The translations under genes and the position numbers were made by a program. From positions 62,001-126,000 of the forward strand of contig JASFYH010000001.1 in NCBI GenBank assembly GCA_030055595.1: a stretch of DNA of 64,000 nucleotides. The letters are read 5' to 3'. Source of the stretch: Archaeoglobales archaeon (GTDB lineage Archaea > Halobacteriota > Archaeoglobi > Archaeoglobales > Archaeoglobaceae). The notes under the pieces were generated by a model. The model was not told the DNA's origin, ran no database searches, and saw only the letters and a program-made list of their open reading frames with translations. Below are positions 19,537 to 29,800 of the stretch, piece after piece (positions within the stretch are counted from its first letter, which is position 1; every line of letters starts with the position of its first letter).

Positions 19537-20425
19537 GCGCTACACTACCAACTTTTGCGATGCAATCTTCAAAATCTCCCTTTTCAATTTTCTGTCTCCT
19601 AAATCCAGAATATTCAAAGTCGCCCAAGATCATATCCGCAACGTTTACACCATAGGCACGCTCGAATGCAACCACTGGTGTTGTGATTCGAGCATTTATT
19701 TCTATAACGTATGGCTGGTCAGCGTAAACAAGGTCGACACCAACGTAGCCATTCAGCCCCTTAATTGCTTCGACCGCATTAATTGCCTCCTCGCAAACCT
19801 CTATGGCGGTTTTCTCATCTATTCTTGCGGGAACAATCGCCCCTTTATACCTGAAATGCTCAAGAATTTGTTCGTTTACACTTACTACCTCGATATCGTC
19901 TTTAACTACAAGGCTGACACTCAGAGCTTTTCCTGAAATGAATTCTTGAGCTATAAATCCTTTTTTTACTTCTTTGCCAAAGGCTATGCCTTCGCCACCA
20001 CATGAAACCCTTGGTTTAACGATGAATTTCTCGCCAAGAGGTCTTTTTGAAGTCTTAGGGACTAAAACTCTGCCTTTGAGCTTTTTGTAAAGCCTCCACT
20101 TGTCTGAGGTTATTGCAATTGCTTTACTTGAAGATCCAAGGTTTTCACAGTATTTCTCTGCTTTCTTGGTTAGACTTAGCAAAATAAATTCGTCCTCAGG
20201 AGCTACGATTAAGAAACTGTCGCAATTCTCCAACCAATTCTCAATTCTTTCCAATTTGTCTGTTGGAAAACCGAGCGGGCTAAATTCTTCTCTTACAAAA
20301 GCTTTAACCTCGCAATGTCTTCTGAAACCATTGTAGAGAGTCTTAAACATTGCCAGTCCTTCAACCGCAATGGAGTCAACTACCTTCTCGCCACATGTGG
20401 CAAATTCAAACAAGAACAGACTCAT
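19517..20425 (-). CDS. mfnD: ATP-grasp enzyme, probable tyramine-L-glutamate ligase of methanofuran synthesis
   Basis: 302 residues in the COG1821 ATP-grasp family. The N-terminus (LFLFEFATCGEKVVDSIAVE) and later ATP-grasp elements are visible: FIVKPRVSCGGEGIAF for ATP binding, GLNGYVGVDLVYAD, and the metal-binding YVIEINARITTP near the C-terminus. MfnD ligates glutamate to tyramine on the way to methanofuran, the C1 carrier used by methanogens and by the reversed pathway of Archaeoglobales. Substrate assignment is by family; other COG1821 members may differ. It overlaps the upstream NYN-domain gene by four bases and herA by 20. Confidence 0.75.
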   Translation of the reverse strand: MSLFLFEFATCGEKVVDSIAVEGLAMFKTLYNGFRRHCEVKAFVREEFSPLGFPTDKLERIENWLENCDSFLIVAPEDEFILLSLTKKAEKYCENLGSSSKAIAITSDKWRLYKKLKGRVLVPKTSKRPLGEKFIVKPRVSCGGEGIAFGKEVKKGFIAQEFISGKALSVSLVVKDDIEVVSVNEQILEHFRYKGAIVPARIDEKTAIEVCEEAINAVEAIKGLNGYVGVDLVYADQPYVIEINARITTPVVAFERAYGVNVADMILGDFEYSGFRRQKIEKGDFEDCIAKVGSVALRVCDF

Positions 20426-20925
20426 ACTTCAAGTAGATCTTTTTCTTCCTCTTCTTCCTCATTTAAAATGATCGCTATGTCTGCAGAGTTCTTCAAGGCG
20501 GTCGAAAATCCAGGCTCAGCACCAACTATGATCGTCTCTTTGCCCATCTCCATTGCCTTCATTAAAACCGCTTTAAAATCCGCATCTCTTGTTACGAGAG
20601 CTATAACGTCTATTGACTCATTGTAGATCAGCTCCATCGCTTCGACCGCCATTCTAACGTCGACATCGCCCGAGGTAACCACAGGCTCAAAACCTTGGTT
20701 TTCAATCGCCTCAACGAGCTTGTCAGTGGCGTATTGATTTATGAATACCTTTGCGATCTTTATCTCACCATATCCGTTCAACAACTCCCTTATTTCCTTT
20801 AAATTCGTGTTAAACTCTTTTCTAAGCATGTTAGGTCCATCTACAAGGACGCCAATCTTTTTTGCTGAAGAAGTTTTTCTTTTTGAGAGGTATTCTCTTA
20901 TCCTCTGGATCTTGGAAGTTTTCAT
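20422..20925 (-). CDS. NYN (PIN-like) domain protein, TIGR00288/LabA-like
   Basis: 167 residues. The PIN-like acidic residues are in place: IGVLVDGPNM near residue 25, a middle GDVDVRMAVEA near 87, and ALVTRDADFKAVL near 112, as in NYN domains, which are predicted metal-dependent ribonucleases. The C-terminus is acidic (LNEEEEEEKDLLEV). A GAGGATAT site lies just before the ATG at 20925. It is the first gene of the pair with mfnD (ATGA overlap). RNA target unknown. Confidence 0.85.
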   Translation of the reverse strand: MKTSKIQRIREYLSKRKTSSAKKIGVLVDGPNMLRKEFNTNLKEIRELLNGYGEIKIAKVFINQYATDKLVEAIENQGFEPVVTSGDVDVRMAVEAMELIYNESIDVIALVTRDADFKAVLMKAMEMGKETIIVGAEPGFSTALKNSADIAIILNEEEEEEKDLLEV

Positions 20926-21040
20926 TCTATATCCTCGAGATTTGAAAGTTTAAAAATCTTATGATGAATATTTTTAATAATAACGATAGATTTTTCTTAT
21001 GGTCTTAAAAACATCGGTTTTAAATAAATAACTAAATGCA

Positions 21041-21067
21041 AAAAAATTTATATACTCAATAGTATAT
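21041..21067 (+). promoter_or_regulatory. TATA box overlapped by a palindromic candidate operator
   Basis: TTTATATA at 21047-21054 is the TATA element of the regulator gene. It is overlapped by a perfect inverted repeat, ATATACT (21050-21056) and AGTATAT (21061-21067), separated by CAAT. A repressor bound here would block TBP/TFB, so autoregulation by the winged-helix protein encoded just downstream is a reasonable inference. Confidence 0.45.
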
Positions 21068-21093
21068 CTACTACCTATCCGAGGTGAACATAA

Positions 21094-21462
21094 ATGGTGG
21101 AGGAGATATCCGAAACTGAGGAGAGGATCGTCTCTTTACTTGCTGAGGCGGGTTTGAATAGGAACATTGCAAAAGTGGTTGTGTTCCTCTCGAAAGTTGG
21201 AGAAGCGGTTTCGAGGGATATCGAAAGAGCGGCAAATCTAAGACAACCCGAAGTTAGCCTCGCGATGAAAGAGCTCAAGGAATGGGGATGGGTAAAGGAG
21301 AGAGAGTTGAAGAAGAAAGGTAAAGGCAGACCCTTAAAGAGCTACAAGATGACAAAAGAGCTTAAGGACATTACGATGGACATAATCCAAAAAAAGAGAG
21401 AAGAGATAAAAAAGATAGAAAAAGATCTGGAGGAGCTCGAGAGGTTCGTTTCAGCTAAATAA
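21094..21462 (+). CDS. Winged-helix transcriptional regulator with C-terminal coiled coil
   Basis: 122 residues. Residues about 8-85 form a winged helix-turn-helix of TrmB/MarR character (VSRDIERAANLRQPEVSLAM as recognition region, then a basic wing KKKGKGRPLKSYKM). The remainder is a charged coiled coil (KKREEIKKIEKDLEELERF), probably the dimer interface. The ATG follows a GAGGTGA ribosome-binding site at about 21081-21087. The promoter carries a perfect palindrome at 21050-21067. It is joined to an alpha/beta hydrolase gene by a one-base stop/start overlap. Confidence 0.8.
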   Translation: MVEEISETEERIVSLLAEAGLNRNIAKVVVFLSKVGEAVSRDIERAANLRQPEVSLAMKELKEWGWVKERELKKKGKGRPLKSYKMTKELKDITMDIIQKKREEIKKIEKDLEELERFVSAK

Positions 21463-22166
21463 TGCTAATTGATACTATTTTTGGTAGAACCTTTGCCAGA
21501 ATATATGTTAATAGAGCGGTATTAGTGTGTCATGGGTTTCCCTACGAAAGTGGCTCTGTGGTAGATAAAGGCTATGGTGATCTGGCGGGATTATTCTCAA
21601 AAATTGCTCCGACAGTAATTTTTGACTTTTCGGGCTGTGGGAATAGTTTTGGGATCTTTGGAGTTGGAAATTGGGTCGAGGATGTTAAGAGAATGGCTGA
21701 AAAGTTTGAAAAGGTTTCACTAATAGGCTACAGCATGGGTGGCTTGATCGCAATAAGGGTTGGAGCGGATTTAGAAAACTTAGAGAAGCTCGTTGCGATC
21801 TCGACACCACTACCGCAGATCTTTACCGAAGACAGACTCAGAGCAATGTTTGAAAACGCACAAAGAATAATGCGGATAAGAAGTTATGAGGATTTCCGAA
21901 AAGAGATGGAGAGTGCTATTGAAATGGATCCCCGGAAATACGCCAAGCAGATCAAAGTTCCGAAGCTGATCGTGCATGGAACCGCAGACAACGTAGTTCC
22001 TTTCGACTGTGGAGAAAAGATCTATCATTGTGCTGAAGAGCCAAAAGCCTTTCTAAAGGTGGTAAATGGAGATCATTTTCTCAGAAGAAACTTCAAAGTC
22101 ATGAGCGTTGTTGAAGAATGGCTTGCTGGAAGAATTGAGGATAAAGAATTAGAGATCAGACTTTAA
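21462..22166 (+). CDS. Alpha/beta hydrolase
   Basis: 234 residues with the alpha/beta hydrolase layout: an oxyanion region (VLVCHGFPYESGS), nucleophile elbow GYSMGG (serine near residue 91), the acid loop (LIVHGTADNVVP, aspartate near 172) and catalytic histidine in GDHFLRR near 204. The substrate is unknown; the family includes esterases and acyl-transfer enzymes. It starts on the last base of the regulator's stop codon, so the two are co-expressed and the regulator may control this enzyme. It overlaps convergent adk by 11 bases. Confidence 0.85.
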   Translation: MLIDTIFGRTFARIYVNRAVLVCHGFPYESGSVVDKGYGDLAGLFSKIAPTVIFDFSGCGNSFGIFGVGNWVEDVKRMAEKFEKVSLIGYSMGGLIAIRVGADLENLEKLVAISTPLPQIFTEDRLRAMFENAQRIMRIRSYEDFRKEMESAIEMDPRKYAKQIKVPKLIVHGTADNVVPFDCGEKIYHCAEEPKAFLKVVNGDHFLRRNFKVMSVVEEWLAGRIEDKELEIRL

Positions 22167-22809
22167 TCTTATTAAGAATCGATAGAATTTCGGCCTTTAC
22201 TTTTTCAATGTCTTTTGTTCCATCAACTTCATAAAGAATGCCTTTTCTTTTGTAATATTCTATTAAAGGCTCGGTATTCTTTCTGTAAACTTTGAATCTT
22301 TCTCTGACCACTTCTTCCTTGTCGTCATCTCTCTGATATAATTCTCCACCGCATTTGTCGCATACGCCACTCTTTTTTGGCGGATCGTAGATCAGGTGAT
22401 AAATTGCACCGCATTTTTCGCAGATTCGCCTGTTTACTATTCTTTTGACTATTTCGTCTTCAGAAACATTTATATTTATTACAGCATCTATTTTTTTACC
22501 TAATTCGCTCATCATTGTGTCTAAGGCTTCTGCTTGGGCTATAGTCCTTGGAAAGCCATCCAAAATGAACCCATTTTCGCAGTCTTTCTGCTTTAGCCTT
22601 TCCTTAACTATTCCAATTACAACTTCATCTGGCACAAGCTTTCCTTGGTTCATATATTCTCTGGCTTTTTTTCCAAGCTCAGTGCCCTTAGCCACTGCTT
22701 CTCTGAGCATATCCCCTGTGGAGATCTGTGGAATTTTGAAATTATCCGTTATAATCTTAGCTTGTGTCCCTTTTCCCGCTCCGGGAGCGCCAAGAAGGAT
22801 CAGGTTCAT
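22156..22809 (-). CDS. adk: Adenylate kinase with zinc-binding LID domain
   Basis: 217 residues of the long-form (bacterial-type) adenylate kinase. Glycine loop GAPGAGKGTQ near residues 7-16, NMP-binding TGDMLRE, DGFPRT near 84, and a LID domain with four cysteines (CEKCG ... CDKCGG) that would hold a structural zinc. It interconverts 2 ADP with ATP and AMP. The ATG at 22809 lies about 25 bases from a TTTTAAAT box at 22831-22838, so probably leaderless. Confidence 0.95.
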   Translation of the reverse strand: MNLILLGAPGAGKGTQAKIITDNFKIPQISTGDMLREAVAKGTELGKKAREYMNQGKLVPDEVVIGIVKERLKQKDCENGFILDGFPRTIAQAEALDTMMSELGKKIDAVININVSEDEIVKRIVNRRICEKCGAIYHLIYDPPKKSGVCDKCGGELYQRDDDKEEVVRERFKVYRKNTEPLIEYYKRKGILYEVDGTKDIEKVKAEILSILNKIKV

Positions 22810-22985
22810 GAATTCTGACTACGGATTACGATTTAAAACATTTCCTAAAGGTGTCGTATAGGACTAACTCCCATGAGACCTCCAGCGAAAATAAAACTCC
22901 AAACCCTCCAAAACGAAAATCAAGCCAATCAAAAAATCGAGAATTTAAATATAGCTTCTTAAATTGTTCAAATCTACGCAAGAAA

Positions 22986-23058
22986 TGGGCTCGGAGGGAT
23001 TCGAACCCTCGATCTCCGCCGTGTAAGGGCGGTGTCATAACCCCTAGACCACGAGCCC
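22986..23058 (-). tRNA. tRNA-Val (anticodon TAC)
   Basis: Reverse-strand cloverleaf: acceptor GGGCTCG (23052-23058) with CGAGCCC (22987-22993); anticodon stem CCGCC/GGCGG around loop CTTACAC, anticodon TAC (reads GTA); T-arm GAGGGTTCGAATCCCTC. Discriminator A at 22986; CCA not encoded; no intron. Confidence 0.95.
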
Positions 23059-23104
23059 ATGAGTAGTTGGGTGTAAGAATTTAATATTTTTCTTCATTTG
23101 CGGG

Positions 23105-24088
23105 CTACCAAGGTGGTTTTACGAGCCTAACTTTTTTTCCGTTAAAATTAATCTCTTCAACGAGCTTCTCTCCTAAGGCTTCTTCTAATTTATCAATTTC
23201 TTGAAGACTGTAAACTTCAAACGCGGGAACATCTGCAAACCTTAGCTTCTCTATGATCTCCTTCGTTGTAAAACTCCCGATCTTCTTTGCCAATTCCTCT
23301 TTTACCAACTCAAAATTCTCTAATGCGGACAATATGCTAAAATTAAATTTCAATTCAAGAGTTTCGCAGAGCTTTCGCCAAAAATGTTCCTCGGCAACTA
23401 TGCCCAAGGTTATATAACCGTCTTTTGTTTTATAAATTCCATAGACTGGGTTTCTTACAAGAACTGGGAATAGTCCTAAGCCATTAAGAATTGAAGTTGC
23501 ATGCACAGGCAAAGAAAAGATCGAAGAACGAAGCATGCTTATATCAAGTCTCTTTCCAACTCCAGTTCTTTCTCTTTCTATGAGTGCTGATAGGATTGCT
23601 ATTACTGCTATGAGAGATGAAGTCAAGTCTGCAAATTGGATATTCGGATCGCAAATGCTTCCTTTACCGCAGATCTCCAATATTCCCCCTAAACCCAAGA
23701 CATTAATATCATGTGCCGGAAATCTCGCCAGTCTCGTTTTTTGTCCAAATGCGGTAATTGAGCAATATATTATCCCCGGATTTATTTTTGAAATGCTTTC
23801 ATAGTCAATTCCAAGTTTTTTAGCAACCCCCGGGCGTAAACCCTCAACGATCACGTCCGCCTTTTCGACGAGTCCAAAAAACTTCTTTTTACCCTCTTCG
23901 TTTTTTAGGTCCACCCTTAATATTTCTTTACCCAAATTAAAAACTGCAAAAATTTCTTCAAACGCTCTCGTAGGCTCTCCAGCAGGGGTTTCGATCTTTA
24001 TCACCCTTGCACCAAGAGAAGCAAGGATCCTAGTGCAGAATGGTGCGGGATAATAGGATGCAACCTCTAACACCATTATATCGAGCAT
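23105..24088 (-). CDS. CaiB/BaiF family CoA-transferase
   Basis: 327 residues of the Class III CoA-transferase family: N-terminal VLEVASYYPAPFCTRILASLGARVIKIE-type fold (start of the CoA-binding domain), LKNEEGKKKFFGLVEKADV, the NPGIIYCSITAFGQ block, and a catalytic-type aspartate in PAHDINVLGLGG near residue 124. Members move CoA between carboxylates or racemise 2-methylacyl-CoAs; the substrate cannot be told here. It is somewhat short, around 30-70 residues less than many relatives. A TTATATAAATT element near 24108-24118 precedes the ATG at 24088. Beta-oxidation enzymes elsewhere in the window make an acyl-CoA role plausible. Confidence 0.85.
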   Translation of the reverse strand: MLDIMVLEVASYYPAPFCTRILASLGARVIKIETPAGEPTRAFEEIFAVFNLGKEILRVDLKNEEGKKKFFGLVEKADVIVEGLRPGVAKKLGIDYESISKINPGIIYCSITAFGQKTRLARFPAHDINVLGLGGILEICGKGSICDPNIQFADLTSSLIAVIAILSALIERERTGVGKRLDISMLRSSIFSLPVHATSILNGLGLFPVLVRNPVYGIYKTKDGYITLGIVAEEHFWRKLCETLELKFNFSILSALENFELVKEELAKKIGSFTTKEIIEKLRFADVPAFEVYSLQEIDKLEEALGEKLVEEINFNGKKVRLVKPPW

Positions 24089-24184
24089 GAATTACACTCT
24101 GTTGAAGGATTATATAAATTCCCCTTTTAAGCGAGCTACTTTGCAGACAGAAAGTCTTATTAACTGGACATATTGGCGGTATTG

Positions 24185-24370
24185 ATGTCTATAACAGCAT
24201 TTCTGGAGAATGGAAAGGCAGAGTATAGAGCAAAAAAGAAAGAATATTTGCAAAAATCTATCTTATTTAGTGCCATTGCTGGAATAGAGAGCCTTCTGAT
24301 AGTTATTTGGGTTTTTGAACGTTTGGTGAGGTTTTATGAAAGCAATTGTGTTGATAGGCTCAAAAGCTGA
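24185..24370 (+). CDS. Small single-helix membrane protein, tentative
   Basis: 61 residues from ATG 24185: a charged helical N-terminus (NGKAEYRAKKKEYLQK), one hydrophobic helix (ILFSAIAGIESLLIVIWVF) and a short polar tail. It overlaps the start of purE by 35 bases in another frame, closer than most true neighbours here, so it is uncertain. No clear ribosome-binding site was seen. If real it would be an anchored small protein co-transcribed with the purine genes. Confidence 0.35.
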   Translation: MSITAFLENGKAEYRAKKKEYLQKSILFSAIAGIESLLIVIWVFERLVRFYESNCVDRLKS

Positions 24371-24806
24371 TTTGGATTATGCGAGAGAGATAGCAGAAAA
24401 GCTTAAGCTTTTTGGAATCGAGAGTGAGCTTAGGATCGCTTCGGCGCACAAAACTCCTGAATACTTGCTTGAGATCCTCAAAAGTTATGAAAACGAAGAG
24501 GTTATTTTCATCACAATCGCTGGAAGGAGCAATGCTTTGAGTGGATTTGTTGATGCAAATACTCTCAAGCCTGTGATAGCATCACCGCCATACAGTGACA
24601 AATTCGCTGGAGTAGATCTATTTTCAAGCATTAGAATGCCCTCAGGAGTTGCTCCAATGCTCGTGTTGGAAGCTGAGAACACCGCCTTAGCGGTTGCAAA
24701 GATCTTTGCAATGAAGGATGAAAGTGTAAGAAAAGCGGTAAAGGATTATCAAAGGAAAAAGAAAGAAGAAATAATTAAGGCGGATAGAGGTGCGGATCAT
24801 GGGTAG
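24336..24806 (+). CDS. purE: Phosphoribosylaminoimidazole carboxylase, PurE class II type
   Basis: 156 residues. PurE landmarks are IGSKADLDYA near residues 7-16, IASAHKTPEY near 34-43 and the glycine-rich segment AGRSNALSG near 60. The last resembles class II enzymes (AGRSNGLG in animals), which carboxylate AIR directly with CO2, rather than the bacterial class I form with AGxxxHLPG. This fits a pathway without PurK. Class is inference from one motif. The end overlaps purC by 8 bases, and carA and carB follow, so pyrimidine, arginine and purine precursors are grouped. Confidence 0.85.
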   Translation: MKAIVLIGSKADLDYAREIAEKLKLFGIESELRIASAHKTPEYLLEILKSYENEEVIFITIAGRSNALSGFVDANTLKPVIASPPYSDKFAGVDLFSSIRMPSGVAPMLVLEAENTALAVAKIFAMKDESVRKAVKDYQRKKKEEIIKADRGADHG

Positions 24807-25791
24807 TGTTAAGGACCTAATTGTGCTCAAGAGTCCAAATGGTGGACTCGGAGAGGGCATATTTGAGTTCTCGAATCGCTATAGTGTCTTCGACTACGGG
24901 GAAATGCCAGACAAGATCGAAGGAAAAGGAGTTTCCCTTTGCCTAATTTCGGCTTATTTCTTTGAAAAACTTGAAAAAATTGGAATAAAAACTCACTACG
25001 ATGGACTAATTGAAGACAGCAGAGTAAAAAGGCTCGATGAGTTGAGCTCAGCGACAAATAAAATGAAAGTTAAGCTTGTCAGGGTTTTAAGACCAACTGG
25101 CAGAGATTACTCGATATTCAGCAGAGAGAAGGCAAACTTCCTGATTCCGCTCGAGATAATATACCGCAACAAAATTCCAGAAGGCTCTTCTTTGTTAAGA
25201 AGAATTGCGAGCGGAGAAGTAAAGCCAGAGGACTTTGGGCTTGAAGAAGTAAAGCCAAATATGAAGCTTGAAAAGCCAATTGCTGATTTCAGCACGAAAC
25301 TTGAAGACGTTGACAGATATCTTAGCTATGAGGAGGCAAAGAAAATTTCGGGATTGAGCGATGAGGAATTTGAAAAGCTTAAAGAGATCGTGCTTAAAGT
25401 TGACGATCTAATCACAGCTGAAGTTTCAAAGGCGGGTTTGGAGAACGAAGACGGAAAGATCGAGCTGGCTTTTGATGATAAACGCGAATTCATGGTTGTG
25501 GATGCTGTTGGGACTCCAGATGAATGCAGATTTAGTTTTGAAGGCTTTGAGGTTAGCAAGGAGCTCTTGAGGGGCTATTACAAGAGGACAGAGTGGTATG
25601 AAAAAATAAAAACCTATAAGGGTAGAGAAAACTGGCGAGAACTCGTCGGAGTTCCGCCAAAGCTTAACCCAGAAGTAAAGAAGGCGGTTTCGGAACTATA
25701 CATGGCTCTATGCAACGAAATAACTAAACGGAAATTCTTTGATGTTCCAAAGCTTCGCGCTGTTGTAAGGGAATTGAGGGGAATGCTATGA
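24799..25791 (+). CDS. purC: SAICAR synthetase (phosphoribosylaminoimidazole-succinocarboxamide synthase), archaeal type
   Basis: About 330 residues. Recognisable PurC blocks are RYSVFDYGEMPDKIEGKG near residue 26, NFLIPLEIIYRNKIPEGSS and a late DAVGTPDECRF (aspartate-rich ATP/metal site). It ligates aspartate to CAIR with ATP in purine synthesis. I chose ATG 24799, six to seven bases after AGAGGTG, over the GTG at 24790 that is part of that ribosome-binding site. It starts within the last bases of purE and overlaps carA by four bases. The sequence between the second and last blocks is longer than in bacterial PurC. Confidence 0.9.
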   Translation: MGSVKDLIVLKSPNGGLGEGIFEFSNRYSVFDYGEMPDKIEGKGVSLCLISAYFFEKLEKIGIKTHYDGLIEDSRVKRLDELSSATNKMKVKLVRVLRPTGRDYSIFSREKANFLIPLEIIYRNKIPEGSSLLRRIASGEVKPEDFGLEEVKPNMKLEKPIADFSTKLEDVDRYLSYEEAKKISGLSDEEFEKLKEIVLKVDDLITAEVSKAGLENEDGKIELAFDDKREFMVVDAVGTPDECRFSFEGFEVSKELLRGYYKRTEWYEKIKTYKGRENWRELVGVPPKLNPEVKKAVSELYMALCNEITKRKFFDVPKLRAVVRELRGML

Positions 25792-26855
25792 AAGCGGGCT
25801 TGGCTTTGGAAGATGGAACTTATCTCGAAGGTAAGGCTTTTGGAGCGGAAAAAATTGGCATAGGGGAGCTTGTTTTCTGCACATCGATGAGCGGTTATGT
25901 TGAGGCGTTGACGGATCCGAGTTATAAGGGTCAAATTCTAATGATGACCTATCCGCTTATTGGCAACTACGGGGTATGCAAAGAGGACTTTGAGAGCGAC
26001 GGCGTTAAAGTTGAGGGCTTCGTGGTCCGTGAGCTCTGCAAGAAGCCAAGCAACTGGCGGAGCGAGATGAGTGTTGATGAACTGCTAAAGCAATACGATG
26101 TCGTGGGCATTGAAGGTGTTGACACCAGAATGCTTACAAAGAAGATCCGAATTTACGGCTCAATGAAGGCTGCAATTGGCGTAGGGGTTGAAAAGGATAA
26201 GCTGATCAAGATCGCAAAGGAACAGCCTTTCATAGGCGATATCGATCTTGTCGATAAAGTCTGCGTTAGGGAGCCGAAAAGGCTTGAAGCCAACGGGAAA
26301 TACGAAGTTGTGCTCATCGACTGCGGTGTAAAGATGAGCATAGTTAGACAGCTTCTGAAGCGTGGAATTAACCTCACACTTGTGCCCTATAACTTTCCAG
26401 CTGAGAAGATCATAGAAATGAACCCTGATGGCGTCTTCATATCTAATGGCCCTGGCGACCCTGCAAGGGTCAGGGAAACAATTGAAACAATTCAAAAACT
26501 CGTTGGAAAGTTTCCAATGGCGGGAATTTGTTTGGGGCACCAGTTAATGGCTTTAGCTTTTAAAGCAAAGACTTTTAAGCTTAAATTTGGACACCACGGG
26601 AGCAATCAGCCAACCAAAGATCTTGAGACAGGCAGAGTTTTCATTTCAAGCCAGAATCACAACTTCTCGGTTGACGAAAAAACCCTGCCGAAGGGTTTCG
26701 AAGTGACGCAGATCAATCTTAACGACAGAACCGTCGAAGGACTCAAGCACAATGATCTACCAATAATAACGGTTCAATACCATCCAGAAGCCGGTCCTGG
26801 GCCACATGATACATATTTCTTCTTTGATCGATTTTTAGAGCTTTTGAGGGGTTGA
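25788..26855 (+). CDS. carA: Carbamoyl-phosphate synthase small (glutaminase) subunit
   Basis: 355 residues. N-terminal half is the CarA-specific domain ([19 protein letters not shown]); the C-terminal half is a class I glutamine amidotransferase with nucleophile cysteine at about residue 248 in GICLGHQL and the histidine/glutamate pair in [10 protein letters not shown]. It supplies ammonia to CarB. It overlaps purC by four bases and is one base from carB. Confidence 0.96.
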   Translation: MKAGLALEDGTYLEGKAFGAEKIGIGELVFCTSMSGYVEALTDPSYKGQILMMTYPLIGNYGVCKEDFESDGVKVEGFVVRELCKKPSNWRSEMSVDELLKQYDVVGIEGVDTRMLTKKIRIYGSMKAAIGVGVEKDKLIKIAKEQPFIGDIDLVDKVCVREPKRLEANGKYEVVLIDCGVKMSIVRQLLKRGINLTLVPYNFPAEKIIEMNPDGVFISNGPGDPARVRETIETIQKLVGKFPMAGICLGHQLMALAFKAKTFKLKFGHHGSNQPTKDLETGRVFISSQNHNFSVDEKTLPKGFEVTQINLNDRTVEGLKHNDLPIITVQYHPEAGPGPHDTYFFFDRFLELLRG

Positions 26856-26856
26856 A

Positions 26857-29800
26857 ATGCCGAAAAGAGAAGATCTGAGCAAGATCCTGGTAATAGGAAG
26901 TGGTCCAATAGTCATTGGGCAGGCTGCGGAGTTTGACTACTCCGGAAGTCAGGCATGCAAGGCTTTGCGTGAAGAAGGCTATAAAGTTGTCCTCGTGAAC
27001 TCAAATCCCGCGACGATCATGACAGATCCAGAAATGGCTGACACAGTATACATTGAACCCCTCGACGCTGAGATCGTTGCAAAGATCATTGAAAGAGAGA
27101 CTCCTGATGCTCTGCTTCCAACTCTCGGTGGGCAAACTGGGCTTAATTTGGCAATTCAGCTCCATGAAATGGGTGTGCTCGATAAATATGGTGTAGAACT
27201 GATTGGAGCGAAAGCCGAGGCTATAAGAAAAGCGGAAGATCGGGAGCTATTTAAGCGGTGCATGCTCAAAATTGGACTTGAAGTGCCAAAAAGTGTTTCA
27301 GTCAATGATCTCAGCGAAGCTTTGGCTTTTGCGGAAGAAGTCGGCTTTCCACTTGTTATTCGCCCCGCCTTCACACTTGGCGGAACTGGTGGCGGTATAG
27401 CGTATAATAAGGAGGAATTAAAGGAGATCGTTTCCAAAGGGCTTAATCTTTCGATGATAAGGCAAGTCCTCGTTGAAGAGAGCGTCATAGGCTGGAAGGA
27501 GTTTGAGCTCGAAGTCATGCGAGATCTGGCAGATAACGTGGTCATAATCTGCCCTATTGAGAACTTTGATCCAATGGGCATACACACGGGAGACAGCATC
27601 ACCGTTGCACCCGCCCAAACGCTCACAGACGTGGAATATCAGCAGTTGAGGGATGCATCGATTAAGATCATCCGAGAAATAGGCGTTGAAACTGGAGGTA
27701 GCAACATACAGTTTGCGGTCCATCCTGATAACGGCAGAATAGTTGCAATTGAGATGAATCCCCGTGTAAGCAGGTCTTCTGCATTGGCTTCAAAAGCAAC
27801 TGGATTTCCCATTGCAAAGATCGCAGCAAAGCTTGCAATTGGATACACGCTTGATGAAATACCAAATGATATCACAAAAGAAACTCCTGCGAGCTTTGAG
27901 CCAACGATCGACTACGTGGTTGTTAAAGTTCCGCGATTTGCCTTCGACAAGTTTCCAACCGCGAATGCAATTCTTGGGACGCAGATGAAAAGCGTTGGGG
28001 AGGTAATGGCGATAGGCAGAACTTTTGAAGAGGCTTTGCAAAAGGCTTTGAGAAGCCTTGAAATAAGTCGCTATGGGCTTGGATCTGATGGAAAAGATAA
28101 GAACCCAACAAGGGAAGAGATCATTCAGAAGCTGAGATTTCCAAGTCATGATAGAATTTTCTACATTCGATATGCCTTCCTGCACGGTTTTACTGTGGAA
28201 GAAATTTACAAACTGACAAAGATCGATCCTTGGTTCCTTGAGAAGGTGAAGAACATAGTGGATTTTGAAGAAAAACTCAAAGATATAGCCAAAAAGGTTA
28301 AAATTGATGAAGTTCCTAAAGAAGTGCTGGTTGAGGCTAAAAAGCTTGGCTTCAGCGACAAACAGCTCGCCCATATTTTCAAATGCACTGAGCGAGAAGT
28401 TAGGGCGATTAGAAAAAGTTTGGGTGTTAAAGCGGTTTACAAAATGGTCGACACATGTGCAGCTGAATTTGAAGCCAAAACGCCTTACTACTACTCAACT
28501 TACGAAGAAGAGAATGATGCAATTCCAAGTAAGCGTAAGAAGGTTATGATCCTTGGTAGCGGTCCAAACAGGATTGGGCAGGGTATTGAGTTCGATTACT
28601 GCTGCGTTCATGCGGTTAAAAGCCTTAAGGAAGATGGCTACGAGACTATAATGGTTAACTGCAACCCTGAGACAGTTTCAACGGACTACGATACTTCTGA
28701 CAGACTTTACTTTGAGCCCATAACGCATGAAGATGTGATGAACGTCTACGAAAACGAGGAGCCTGTGGGTGTAATGGTTCAGTTCGGTGGGCAAACACCG
28801 CTGAACATAGCTGAAGAGCTTGAAGAGAGTGGTGCGAAAATATTGGGAACTTCTGTCGACTCCATAGATATAGCTGAAGACAGAGAGAGATTTGAAGTGC
28901 TAATGAAGGAACTTGGAATTCCAAGGCCACCGAATGGCATAGCTTTTAGCGTCGAAGAGGCAAAGGAAGTTGCAAGGAGAATAGGCTATCCCGTGCTTGT
29001 GCGTCCAAGCTATGTTCTCGGCGGTAGAGCAATGGAAATTGTCTATGAGGAGAGTGAGCTGGAGAGATACATCAATGAAGCTCTTGAAGTAAGCCCTGAG
29101 AAGCCAATACTGATCGACAAATTCCTTGAAGATGCGATCGAGCTCGAAGTTGACGCACTTTGCGATGGTGAAGATGTCTTCATAGGCGGAATAATGGAGC
29201 ACATAGAAGAGGCGGGAGTTCACAGCGGTGATTCCGCATGCGTTCTGCCACCTGTTTCGCTCTCAGAAGACGTAATAAGAAGGGTTGTGGATTACACAAG
29301 AAGAATCGCTCTGGCATTAAAAGTAGTTGGACTTGTGAACATTCAATACGCCTTAAAGGACGACGTGCTATACATTCTTGAGGCAAACCCAAGAGCGAGC
29401 AGAACGGTGCCTTTCGTGAGCAAAGCAACGGGGGTTCCGCTTGCAAAGATCGCTGCAAAGCTGATGATGGGAGTAAAGTTAAAAGAGCTTGGATTGAAAG
29501 AACCAAAAATGAAACATTTGGCGGTAAAAGAGGCGGTTTTTCCATTCATAAAACTTCCGGGTGTAGATCCTGTGCTTGGACCCGAGATGAGGTCAACTGG
29601 AGAAGTTATGGGTATAGACTACAACTTCGGCTTGGCTTACTACAAAGCGGAGCTTGCTGCGGGTATGAAGTTACCAACAGAAGGGAACGTGCTTGTGAGT
29701 GTGAAAGACAGAGATAAACCAAAAATAGTCTCTGTAGCTAAAAAAATCGCCGAATTTGGTTTTAAGATACTTGCAACTGAAAATACAGCAAGATATCTGA

